Shown: one piece after another, positions 1 through 5,865 of the stretch
Numbering within the stretch: position 1 is the stretch's first letter
Layout of the letters: each line of letters begins with the position of its first letter
DNA from: Polaribacter dokdonensis
Lineage (GTDB): Bacteria; Bacteroidota; Bacteroidia; Flavobacteriales; Flavobacteriaceae
DNA: 12,500 nt
Assembly (NCBI RefSeq): GCF_024362345.1
Contig: NZ_CP101505.1
Coordinates: forward strand, 1-12,500
Direction of reading: 5' to 3'
Program-made: the position numbers and the translations under genes
The notes under the pieces: generated by a model
Told to the model about the DNA's origin: nothing
The model's input: the letters and a program-made list of their open reading frames with translations, nothing else
Database searches by the model: none

Positions 1-1428
1 ATGAATTATACTGCTGAATCCGTTTGGACAGACTGTTTATCTTTTATAAAAGATAATATTAAGCCACAAGCCTACAAAACATGGTTTGAACCTATAAAAC
101 CGGTTAAACTTTCTGGAGAAGCATTAACAATTCAAGTACCTAGTAAGTTTTTTTATGAATGGTTAGAAGAACACTACATTAAATTATTGCGTGTTGCCTT
201 AGTAAGACAATTAGGAAATGATGCCAAATTGATTTACGATGTTAAAATGGAGAACAATTACAGCAGTAATAGACCTCAAATAGTAAAGATTCCTAGTTCT
301 AATAGAGATCCTTTAAAACCACAGAAAGTTACTGTACCTTTAGATTCTAGTAAAAGAGAATTAAGAAACCCTTTTATTATACCTGGTTTACAAAAAGTTA
401 AAATTGAATCTCAATTAAATCCTAATTACAGTTTTGCGAATTTTGTAGAAGGTGATTCTAATAGATTAGCACGTTCTGCAGGTATGGCTGTTGCCAATAA
501 ACCTGGAGGTACATCATTTAATCCATTATTAATTTATGGTGGAGTTGGTTTAGGTAAAACGCATTTATCTCATGCAATTGGTGTAGATATTAAAGATAAA
601 TATCCAGATAAAACTGTTTTATATATTTCTTCAGAAAAATTTACGCAACAATTTATAGATTCTGTAAAATCGAATACTAGAAATGATTTTATTCATTTCT
701 ATCAAATGATTGATGTTTTAATCATAGATGATGTTCAATTCTTGTCTGGTAAAGCAGGTACCCAAGATGTATTCTTCCATATTTTTAATCACTTACATCA
801 AAATGGTAAGCAGGTTATTTTAACTTCAGATAAAGCTCCTGTAGATATGCAGGATATAGAACAACGTTTGTTGTCTCGTTTTAAATGGGGATTGTCAGCA
901 GAATTACAGGCACCAGATTATGAAACTAGAATTTCTATCCTTCAAAACAAATTGTTTAGAGATGGTGTAGAAATGCAAGAAGAAATTATTGAATACATTG
1001 CTAAGAATATAAAATCTAATGTTAGAGAACTAGAAGGTGTTATTATTTCTATGATTGCACAAGCTTCGTTTAACAGAAGAGAATTTTCTATAGAGCTAGC
1101 AAAACAGATTGTAGATAAGTTTGTAAAGAACACCAAGAAAGAAGTTTCTATAGATTATATTCAGAAAGAAGTTTCTAAGTATTTTGATATGGATGTAGCT
1201 ACTTTACAATCTAAGACAAGAAAACGTCATATTGTTCAAGCACGTCAATTAGCTATGTTTTTTGCTAAGAGATTAACCAAAACTTCATTGGCTAGTATTG
1301 GTAATCAAATAGGGCAAAGAGATCATGCAACTGTTTTACACGCTTGTAAAACTGTAGATAATCTTACAGAAACAGATAAACAGTTCAAAAAATACGTAGA
1401 CGATCTTACTAAGAAGTTAACCTTCTAA
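1..1428 (+). CDS. dnaA: Chromosomal replication initiator protein DnaA
   Basis: This is the ATP-dependent initiator that binds DnaA boxes at oriC, melts the origin and helps load the replicative helicase in the cytoplasm. At 475 aa it has the family's usual length. Residues 1-80 are domain I (oligomerisation and helicase contact), followed by a short variable linker to about 125. The AAA+ domain carries Walker A GGVGLGKT at 180-187 (Lys186), Walker B IIDD at 241-244 and the RELEG sensor-II region at 342-346. The C-terminal DNA-binding domain has the DnaA signature around RDHATV (440-445). The ATG is base 1 of the window, so the promoter and any adjacent oriC are out of view. The phosphatase gene follows 9 bp after the stop, suggesting co-transcription. 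Identification is essentially certain from the motifs. Confidence 0.99.
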   Translation: MNYTAESVWTDCLSFIKDNIKPQAYKTWFEPIKPVKLSGEALTIQVPSKFFYEWLEEHYIKLLRVALVRQLGNDAKLIYDVKMENNYSSNRPQIVKIPSSNRDPLKPQKVTVPLDSSKRELRNPFIIPGLQKVKIESQLNPNYSFANFVEGDSNRLARSAGMAVANKPGGTSFNPLLIYGGVGLGKTHLSHAIGVDIKDKYPDKTVLYISSEKFTQQFIDSVKSNTRNDFIHFYQMIDVLIIDDVQFLSGKAGTQDVFFHIFNHLHQNGKQVILTSDKAPVDMQDIEQRLLSRFKWGLSAELQAPDYETRISILQNKLFRDGVEMQEEIIEYIAKNIKSNVRELEGVIISMIAQASFNRREFSIELAKQIVDKFVKNTKKEVSIDYIQKEVSKYFDMDVATLQSKTRKRHIVQARQLAMFFAKRLTKTSLASIGNQIGQRDHATVLHACKTVDNLTETDKQFKKYVDDLTKKLTF

Positions 1429-1437
1429 ATCATTATC

Positions 1438-1887
1438 ATGACTAAAGTACTTATGGTTTGCTTGGGGAATATTTGTCGTTCACCATTAGCAGAAGGTATT
1501 TTGCAATCTAAAATTAATTCAAAAGATATTTTTGTAGACTCTGCAGGAACTGCAGCTTATCATGTTGGTAATTTACCAGATGAACGCTCAATAGCAGTTG
1601 CTAAAAAATATGATATAGATATTACGAACCAAAGAGCAAGAAAATTTGTTGTTGAAGATTTTGATAAATTTGACTTTATTTATGCTATGGATGAAAGTAA
1701 TTATCAAAAAATTTTAAGTCTTGCTAGAAATAATGAAGATGAGGATAAAGTTCATTTGATTTTAAATGAGTCTTCACCAGCAAGAAATTTATCAGTTCCA
1801 GATCCTTATTATGGAGGAAATGATGGCTTTGAAAATGTATTTCAAATGTTAGATGAGGCTTGTGCTACAATAGCATCAAAATTATAA
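1438..1887 (+). CDS. Low-molecular-weight protein tyrosine phosphatase
   Basis: This is a cytoplasmic low-molecular-weight phosphatase of 149 aa, the normal family size. The N-terminal P-loop CLGNICRS (residues 8-15) gives the CX5R(S) signature, with nucleophile Cys8 and phosphate-binding Arg14. The general-acid loop DPYY is at 122-125 (Asp122). Family members hydrolyse phosphotyrosine or, in some cases, phosphoarginine. The physiological substrate cannot be read from the sequence, and no tyrosine kinase or capsule genes are nearby, so I give no wzb- or ywlE-type symbol. The gene sits 9 bp after dnaA and 21 bp before the methyltransferase, so the three are probably one transcription unit. The start is the first ATG after the dnaA stop and leaves the P-loop at the expected distance from the N-terminus. 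Confidence 0.95.
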   Translation: MTKVLMVCLGNICRSPLAEGILQSKINSKDIFVDSAGTAAYHVGNLPDERSIAVAKKYDIDITNQRARKFVVEDFDKFDFIYAMDESNYQKILSLARNNEDEDKVHLILNESSPARNLSVPDPYYGGNDGFENVFQMLDEACATIASKL

Positions 1888-1908
1888 TTAATCAAAATTT
1901 TATTTACT

Positions 1909-2613
1909 ATGATTGGTAAACTCTATTTAATACCAACTACTCTAGGAGAAACTGAACCTTTAGAGGTGATGCCACTATCTGTTAAAAAGGTAGTAGAGCA
2001 AATAGATTACTATATTGTAGAAAATGAAAAATCTGCAAGACGTTTTATCAAAAAAATCACACCCAAAAAACCGCAACCAAATTTAACTATAAAGCTTTTA
2101 GATAAATATGCTGTAGAAGAGGAAACACAGACATATTTAGATGTTTGTGCTCAAGGTTTTAATGTAGGTTTGTTATCTGAAGCAGGTGTACCAGCTATAG
2201 CAGATCCAGGTGCAAGTATTGTAAAATTGGCACATGAAAAAGGTATTCAAGTTGTGCCATTAGTTGGACCTAGCTCTATATTAATGGCAATGATGAGTTC
2301 TGGTATGAATGGACAGAACTTTGCTTTTAATGGTTATTTGCCTATTGATAAAGGAGAACGTAAAAGGGCTATTAAAGATTTAGAAAGACTTTCTTTGGAT
2401 AAAAATCAAGCTCAAATTTTTATTGAAACACCTTACAGGAATGAAAAAATGCTAGCAGATTTAAAAGCTATTTTATCACCTAGTACAGCTTTATGTATTG
2501 CTGCAGATATTACTTTGCCTAGTGAATATATTAAAACACTATCTATAAAAGATTGGAAACATCAACAACCAGATTTACACAAGAAGCCAGCAATATTTAT
2601 AATTCAGAAGTAA
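1909..2613 (+). CDS. SAM-dependent methyltransferase, RsmI-like (tetrapyrrole-methylase fold)
   Basis: The 234-aa protein belongs to the tetrapyrrole/corrin methylase superfamily and resembles RsmI, the 16S rRNA C1402 2'-O-methyltransferase. Visible landmarks are the N-terminal LYLIPTTLG, the SAM-pocket stretch LLSEAGVPAIADPG at 88-101, then PLVGPSS and FNGYLP, which correspond to RsmI's SDAGTPxISDPG, PGPS and GFLP. It departs from canonical RsmI: the N-terminal GNLxD motif is replaced by GETEP, SDAG is SEAG, and it lacks the extra C-terminal ~40-50 residues of longer RsmI proteins. From general knowledge, flavobacteria often encode this shorter paralogue beside a true RsmI, so its substrate may not be C1402 and I withhold the rsmI symbol. 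The upstream gap is 21 bp. Its TAA abuts the TAA of the convergent neighbour with no base between them. Confidence 0.88.
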   Translation: MIGKLYLIPTTLGETEPLEVMPLSVKKVVEQIDYYIVENEKSARRFIKKITPKKPQPNLTIKLLDKYAVEEETQTYLDVCAQGFNVGLLSEAGVPAIADPGASIVKLAHEKGIQVVPLVGPSSILMAMMSSGMNGQNFAFNGYLPIDKGERKRAIKDLERLSLDKNQAQIFIETPYRNEKMLADLKAILSPSTALCIAADITLPSEYIKTLSIKDWKHQQPDLHKKPAIFIIQK

Positions 2614-2618
2614 TTATA
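2598..2618. terminator. Weak A/T-only hairpin spanning two abutting stop codons
   Basis: A perfect 7-bp inverted repeat, TATAATT / AATTATA, flanks a 7-nt loop and covers the TAA codons of both convergent genes. On the plus strand it is followed by a T-rich CTTTTGCTTTTC. It is the only terminator-like structure at this junction. An all-A/T stem is thermodynamically weak, so its function is uncertain. Confidence 0.3.
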
Positions 2619-3195
2619 CTTTTGCTTTTCTATCAGCTTTTATAACACTTACATCGTAATCAGAGAACTTTTTCATATACATCTGTATGGTTGCTCCATA
2701 AGCATCTTTAAAACGTACAGTTCCATTACTTCTTAAAAACTTTTTTACGTTTCCAGCACCACTTAAATGCGCTGACGCTAAAATTCCAGATTCTGTAATT
2801 TTAATTCCGTTAATCGTTTTTCCTACAGAACGTTCAATATCTTTTCTAAGAATCCATTTATTTACGCTACACAAAGCAATAAATGCTTTTTCTTGTTGCT
2901 CAGGATTGTTTAAAAAAGCTTTTGTATCATATATTCTAAAGCGTTCTAGAGTAGTTCTACCAAATTGATATTTGCCTAAATAACCTAAAGTGTTAATGAC
3001 TCTATATTTACCTTGAGATTCTTTAAAAGCTACTGCTTCTTTAAAAGCTACAAAGTTTTTTTGTAAATAAGGAATGTTGTAGTCTACGTAAACAGGATTT
3101 GTGTCTGCTTTTACAGGAGATTTCTTTTTGGTTACTTCAGTAGCTGCTGTTAGTATTAAAGCAATCCCTATTAAAAATAAAAACTTTTTGATCAT
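2614..3195 (-). CDS. Secreted lysozyme-like (putative peptidoglycan lytic) protein
   Basis: The 193-aa protein begins with a lysine pair and a hydrophobic stretch (residues 5-19), consistent with a signal peptide, so it probably acts in the periplasm or envelope. The conserved part, AFKESQGKY followed by GYLGKYQFG (about 56-79), has the Glu-Ser-x-Gly-x-Tyr and Gly-Tyr-x-Gly-x-Tyr-Gln-Phe-Gly pattern of lysozyme/transglycosylase-fold enzymes. Glu59 is the likely catalytic acid. A second conserved block, ESGILASAHLSGAGNVKKFL (135-154), resembles the C-terminal half of that fold. Databases often name flavobacterial homologues as LysM or peptidoglycan-binding proteins, but I see no LysM domain. 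It lies 191 bp downstream of mltG with its own candidate promoter. Residues 54-59 repeat 48-53 almost exactly. Activity is inferred, not shown. Confidence 0.78.
   Translation of the reverse strand: MIKKFLFLIGIALILTAATEVTKKKSPVKADTNPVYVDYNIPYLQKNFVAFKEAVAFKESQGKYRVINTLGYLGKYQFGRTTLERFRIYDTKAFLNNPEQQEKAFIALCSVNKWILRKDIERSVGKTINGIKITESGILASAHLSGAGNVKKFLRSNGTVRFKDAYGATIQMYMKKFSDYDVSVIKADRKAKV
3019..3051 (-). repeat. 18-bp-period tandem repeat inside the lysozyme-like gene
   Basis: TTCTTTAAAAGCTAC occurs at 3019-3033 and again at 3037-3051, an offset of 18 bp or six codons. In protein it gives VAFKEA followed by VAFKES, directly at the putative catalytic Glu59. This may be an in-frame microduplication or an older repetition kept similar by codon bias. 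Confidence 0.8.
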
Positions 3196-3217
3196 AATAA
3201 TCTTTGTTTTACGGGTG

Positions 3218-3225
3218 CAAATTTA
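3218..3225 (-). promoter_or_regulatory. Candidate -7 box (TAAATTTG) of the lysozyme-like gene
   Basis: The minus strand reads TAAATTTG, an exact match to the Bacteroidota -7 consensus TAnnTTTG, 22 nt before the ATG at 3195. Transcription would start about 5 nt downstream, leaving a leader under 20 nt. The -33 element is poor: a GTG sits about 18 nt upstream instead of TTTG. At this AT content a single box is expected by chance roughly every 1-1.5 kb per strand, so the placement is the main support. Confidence 0.5.
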
Positions 3226-3275
3226 AGATTAATTTTGAAAACACTGATAATCAATAGATTAATTTCGTCGAAATT
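3226..3275. promoter_or_regulatory. Direct repeat plus 15-bp palindrome upstream of the lysozyme-like gene
   Basis: AGATTAATTT occurs at 3226-3235 and 3256-3265, exactly 30 bp apart (about three helical turns). The second copy runs into the palindrome AATTTCGTCGAAATT (3261-3275, 7+1+7). All lie just upstream of the candidate -7 box, where a regulator could bind. No specific regulator is recognised. The rest of the 3196-3386 gap contains no ORF I would call a gene and no clear terminator for mltG. Confidence 0.3.
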
Positions 3276-3386
3276 GTGTATAATGACGTTTAAAGGTATT
3301 TTTATTAAGATTTCGTAGCAACTATATCGTTTGCTTTTAAGAATACTCTAATAAAACATAAATATTTAAGTCGATTTGATAAATAC

Positions 3387-4412
3387 TTATCTATTTACAC
3401 CATTTTTATTAAGCCAGGCTTGATATTCTCTTGCATTTCTATTGTGTTGAGCCAAGCTATTTGCGAATTTATGATAACCAAAGTTGTCTATATCAACGCA
3501 CATATAATAGTAATTATGATCTTTATAGTTCAAAACACCATCTATAGACGAAATGTCTGGCATACTAATTAAAGTAGGAGGTAAGCCTCTATATTTATAA
3601 GTGTTGTAAGGTGAGTTAATTTCTAAATCAACATTTAAAACACGTTTTACAACAAAATCCTGTCCTTTAACTTCTTTAATAGCATATATAACAGTAGGAT
3701 CTGCTTGTAAAGGCCAACCATCTCTTAATCGATTTAAATATAAACCAGCTACAATTGGTTTTTCTATTTTCTTTGCAGTTTCTTTTTGAACAATAGAAGC
3801 TAGGGTAATTACTTCAGATTGAGTCATATTTAAAGCTTTAGCTTTTGCTAGCCTGTTCTTACTCCAAAATCTTTTGTATTCATTTAATAACTTATCTCTA
3901 AATTGATCAGCAGAAACTGTCCAATAGAATTGATAACTATTAGGTATACAAATTTGTAGAGCAGACTTTTCAGTTAGATTATTCTCCTTTAAAAATTTTT
4001 CATTTCTAAAGGAATTTAAAATAGCAATTGAATCTGTAGCAATTTGTTCTGCAATTCTTCCAGCAAACTTTTCTAAAGTATCTTGATTATTAAAAGACAC
4101 ACTAACTGCAGTTTGATTGCCAATTCTTAGCATATTCACTACATCATTATTAGACATGCCTTTCTTTAATACGTATCTACCAGGTTTTACTTTGGTAAAA
4201 CTTTTTTTTGAGGCAACCCATAAAAAGTAATTTGGTCTATTTGAAATAGGAGCAATTTTCTTGTCTAGATCAGTTAAGTTATCAGTTTCATGAACAAAAA
4301 GAACAGTTTCTTTATTTATGGCTTCACCAAAAATGTTTTGATAGTAAGTAAATACAACTACAGCTATACCTATAAAAGTAATTGCTGCTATAATGGCTAT
4401 TTTCTTTTTCAA
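3387..4412 (-). CDS. mltG: Endolytic transglycosylase MltG (YceG-like)
   Basis: MltG is an inner-membrane lytic transglycosylase that cleaves nascent glycan strands and so helps set strand length. The 341-aa protein has a short cytoplasmic KKK, one membrane segment (about 5-23), and then a periplasmic domain. Its catalytic-region motif is ASIVQKETA (205-213), with Glu211 as the expected catalytic acid. IPNSYQFYW (156-164), LQADPTVIYA (235-244) and NSPYNTY...GLPPTLI (267-282) are also typical. The start codon is TTG (4412-4410). An in-frame TAA lies five codons upstream with no ATG between, and starting further in would delete the membrane anchor. It is the last gene of the dapF-GNAT-mltG operon, 28 bp after the acetyltransferase. 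Identification is firm, and the TTG start is well supported. Confidence 0.96.
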   Translation of the reverse strand: MKKKIAIIAAITFIGIAVVVFTYYQNIFGEAINKETVLFVHETDNLTDLDKKIAPISNRPNYFLWVASKKSFTKVKPGRYVLKKGMSNNDVVNMLRIGNQTAVSVSFNNQDTLEKFAGRIAEQIATDSIAILNSFRNEKFLKENNLTEKSALQICIPNSYQFYWTVSADQFRDKLLNEYKRFWSKNRLAKAKALNMTQSEVITLASIVQKETAKKIEKPIVAGLYLNRLRDGWPLQADPTVIYAIKEVKGQDFVVKRVLNVDLEINSPYNTYKYRGLPPTLISMPDISSIDGVLNYKDHNYYYMCVDIDNFGYHKFANSLAQHNRNAREYQAWLNKNGVNR

Positions 4413-4440
4413 ATTGTAGTAATCTTAAATTTTAGCAAAA

Positions 4441-4965
4441 CTAATCATTTATCAATTGGTATAAAATTTCATCTTTAAAATTTCCTTGAGATGAAATCCA
4501 ATCTTTTTTTACACCAACTTTAGTAAAATTTTTGCTTTCAAAAAGTTTAATACTTTTTGCATTGTCACTTGTAATGTTAGCATAAAGTTGATGCAATTCC
4601 AAATGAGAAAAAGTATACTTAATAAGTAACTCTAAAGATTCACTTGCAAAGCCTTTGTTTTGAAATTCTGGGTCTATTAATATGCCAATCCCTGCTCTTT
4701 TATGCTTAGGATTAAAATCAAACAAATCAATTAGACCTAAATTTTTATGAGTTTTAGTATCTATAATCATTAAACGCAGTTGTTTGGCTTCAAAAATATC
4801 TAAAAGCGCATTTTCTAAATATTGTTTTAAAACATATTTAGAGAAAGGAGTGTTTGTATGGCTAACTTCCCAAAAATTTTCGTTGTTTTCAATTTGAAAT
4901 AAAAACTCCAAATCTTCAGGCTCTAAAGCTCTTAAATAAACAGATTTTCCTTTTAGTGTTTTCAT
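4441..4965 (-). CDS. GNAT-family N-acetyltransferase (RimJ/RimL type)
   Basis: This cytoplasmic acetyl-CoA-dependent N-acetyltransferase is 174 aa, usual for the RimJ/RimL-like group. The N-terminus (VYLRALEPEDLEFLF, 9-23) is the typical first strand and helix. The acetyl-CoA pyrophosphate loop is in DPEFQNKGFASESL (98-111), with the Q-x-x-G-x-A pattern at 102-107. The late motif DNAKSIKLFESKNF (134-147) is also characteristic. The acceptor (protein N-terminus, polyamine, antibiotic or other) cannot be predicted. Its ATG overlaps the dapF stop by one base (TAATG), which suggests translational coupling, and mltG follows 28 bp later. The coupling to dapF and mltG may simply reflect shared transcription rather than a cell-wall role. 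Confidence 0.92.
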   Translation of the reverse strand: MKTLKGKSVYLRALEPEDLEFLFQIENNENFWEVSHTNTPFSKYVLKQYLENALLDIFEAKQLRLMIIDTKTHKNLGLIDLFDFNPKHKRAGIGILIDPEFQNKGFASESLELLIKYTFSHLELHQLYANITSDNAKSIKLFESKNFTKVGVKKDWISSQGNFKDEILYQLIND

Positions 4966-5735
4966 TAAACTGATATTTCTCCCTTAAATACAAATGTAGC
5001 TGGTCCTTTTAGAAAAACATTTTTATATGAACCATTTTCCTCAGAAAACGATACTTCTAATAGACCACCTTCTACTGGTAAAGAAATTAAATTACTATTG
5101 GTTTTCTTGGTTTTATGCATGGCAATTGCAACAGCTGTTACTCCAGTTCCACATGCTAAAGTTTCATTCTCAACCCCTTTTTCATAAGTTCTAACTCTAA
5201 AAGTATTCTCATTTATTTGTTGCGCAAAGTTTACATTACTTCCAGGGTTTGTATAAGAATACCTTATTTTTTTACCATTTTCAAATACAGGATAATTATC
5301 TAAAGAGTCAACCAATTCTACATGATGCTGAGTACCAGTATATGTAAATACTGCATTTTCTTTAACCTCAATTTCATCAACATCTATCATTTGTAATGAA
5401 ATAATATCATTATTTATTTCTGCAAAATGAGGCCCATCAACTGCAATAAAAGTGGTTTTGTCAGTAATCATTTTTAAATGTTTAGCAAAAGCCACAGCAC
5501 ATCTAGCTCCATTACCACAAAAGGTTTCACTACCATCTGCATTAAAGTAAATCATTTTAAAATCATACTCTTTATCTTCTTCTATAAGTATAATTCCATC
5601 TGCACCAACTCCAAAATGTCTGTCGCAAATTTGTGAAATTTTGTCAGTATTTTTTTTTGGAAAGATTTTTGTTCTGTTATCTACCATAACAAAATCATTT
5701 CCTGTTCCTTGATATTTTAAAAAAGGTAAATTCAT
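4965..5735 (-). CDS. dapF: Diaminopimelate epimerase
   Basis: DapF converts LL- to meso-diaminopimelate in the cytoplasm, the penultimate step of lysine synthesis and the source of the peptidoglycan cross-linking residue. The PLP-independent two-base mechanism uses paired cysteines, seen here as Cys73 in CGNGARC and Cys195 in ACGTG. Other landmarks are GTGNDFV (10-16), FNADGSE (64-70) and PGSNVNF (164-170). I place the start at the ATG at 5735-5733, giving 256 aa and MNLPFLKYQGTGNDF, which matches the family N-terminus. The frame stays open upstream to 5804, but those 23 codons translate the phased GTTAAA repeats and contain the probable promoter, so they are very unlikely to be coding. It is the first gene of the operon with the acetyltransferase and mltG. 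Confidence 0.97.
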   Translation of the reverse strand: MNLPFLKYQGTGNDFVMVDNRTKIFPKKNTDKISQICDRHFGVGADGIILIEEDKEYDFKMIYFNADGSETFCGNGARCAVAFAKHLKMITDKTTFIAVDGPHFAEINNDIISLQMIDVDEIEVKENAVFTYTGTQHHVELVDSLDNYPVFENGKKIRYSYTNPGSNVNFAQQINENTFRVRTYEKGVENETLACGTGVTAVAIAMHKTKKTNSNLISLPVEGGLLEVSFSEENGSYKNVFLKGPATFVFKGEISV

Positions 5736-5739
5736 GCAA

Positions 5740-5747
5740 CAAAGGTA
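5740..5747 (-). promoter_or_regulatory. Candidate -7 box (TACCTTTG) of dapF, at the start codon
   Basis: The minus strand reads TACCTTTG, an exact TAnnTTTG match, ending only 4 nt before the dapF ATG. If transcription starts about 5 nt after the box, the first base of the mRNA is the A of ATG or very near it. No good -33 TTTG is seen at normal spacing: the nearest is about 12 nt upstream of the box. The match could be accidental, but it sits in the intended intergenic region and orientation. Confidence 0.45.
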
Positions 5748-5772
5748 ATGATTTACGTACAAAATTAGTTCT

Positions 5773-5833
5773 GTTAAAACACGGTTAAAATCAGTTAAAA
5801 CCAAGTTAAACAGATTTTTTGAAAATGTTAAAA
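5773..5833 (+). repeat. Helically phased GTTAAA repeats between dapF and degP
   Basis: GTTAAA-core repeats begin at 5773, 5784, 5794, 5805 and 5827 (four are GTTAAAA; the one at 5805 is GTTAAAC). The steps are 11, 10, 11 and 22 bp, so all face the same side of the helix. The array lies upstream of and partly within the candidate degP promoter. Direct repeats with ~11-bp period are the binding format of OmpR/PhoB-family response regulators, and phased A-tracts also bend DNA. Either could activate degP. No binding protein can be named. Confidence 0.6.
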
Positions 5834-5844
5834 TTGTATATTTA
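5818..5844 (+). promoter_or_regulatory. Candidate degP promoter (TTTG ... TATATTTA)
   Basis: TATATTTA (5837-5844) matches seven of eight positions of TAnnTTTG and ends 21 nt before the degP ATG. TTTG at 5818-5821 could be the -33 element, but the 15-bp spacing is shorter than usual. A weak core promoter behind phased repeats would fit an activator-dependent gene. Confidence 0.4.
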
Positions 5845-5865
5845 CTTAATTAAAAATTTAGATTT

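Noticed and set aside
942..1136. 64-codon minus-strand ORF inside dnaA
   Set aside because: It lies fully within the conserved AAA+/domain IV coding region of dnaA and its translation has no recognisable feature.
3230..3237. Plus-strand TAATTTTG promoter-like box in the 3196-3386 gap
   Set aside because: It is an exact TAnnTTTG match, but it points into antisense sequence with no ORF or RNA-like structure downstream, and such matches are common at this AT content.
3378..3391. GATAA/TTATC hairpin at the mltG stop as a terminator
   Set aside because: The stem is only 5 bp and A/T-rich with no T-run after it.
4290..4478. 62-codon plus-strand ORF across the mltG start
   Set aside because: It is antisense to the mltG membrane segment and the end of the acetyltransferase gene; the Tyr/Asn/Ser-rich product looks like antisense translation.
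5736..5804. 23-codon N-terminal extension of dapF
   Set aside because: It translates the phased GTTAAA repeats and the -7 box, and DapF proteins normally begin just before the KYQGTGNDF motif.
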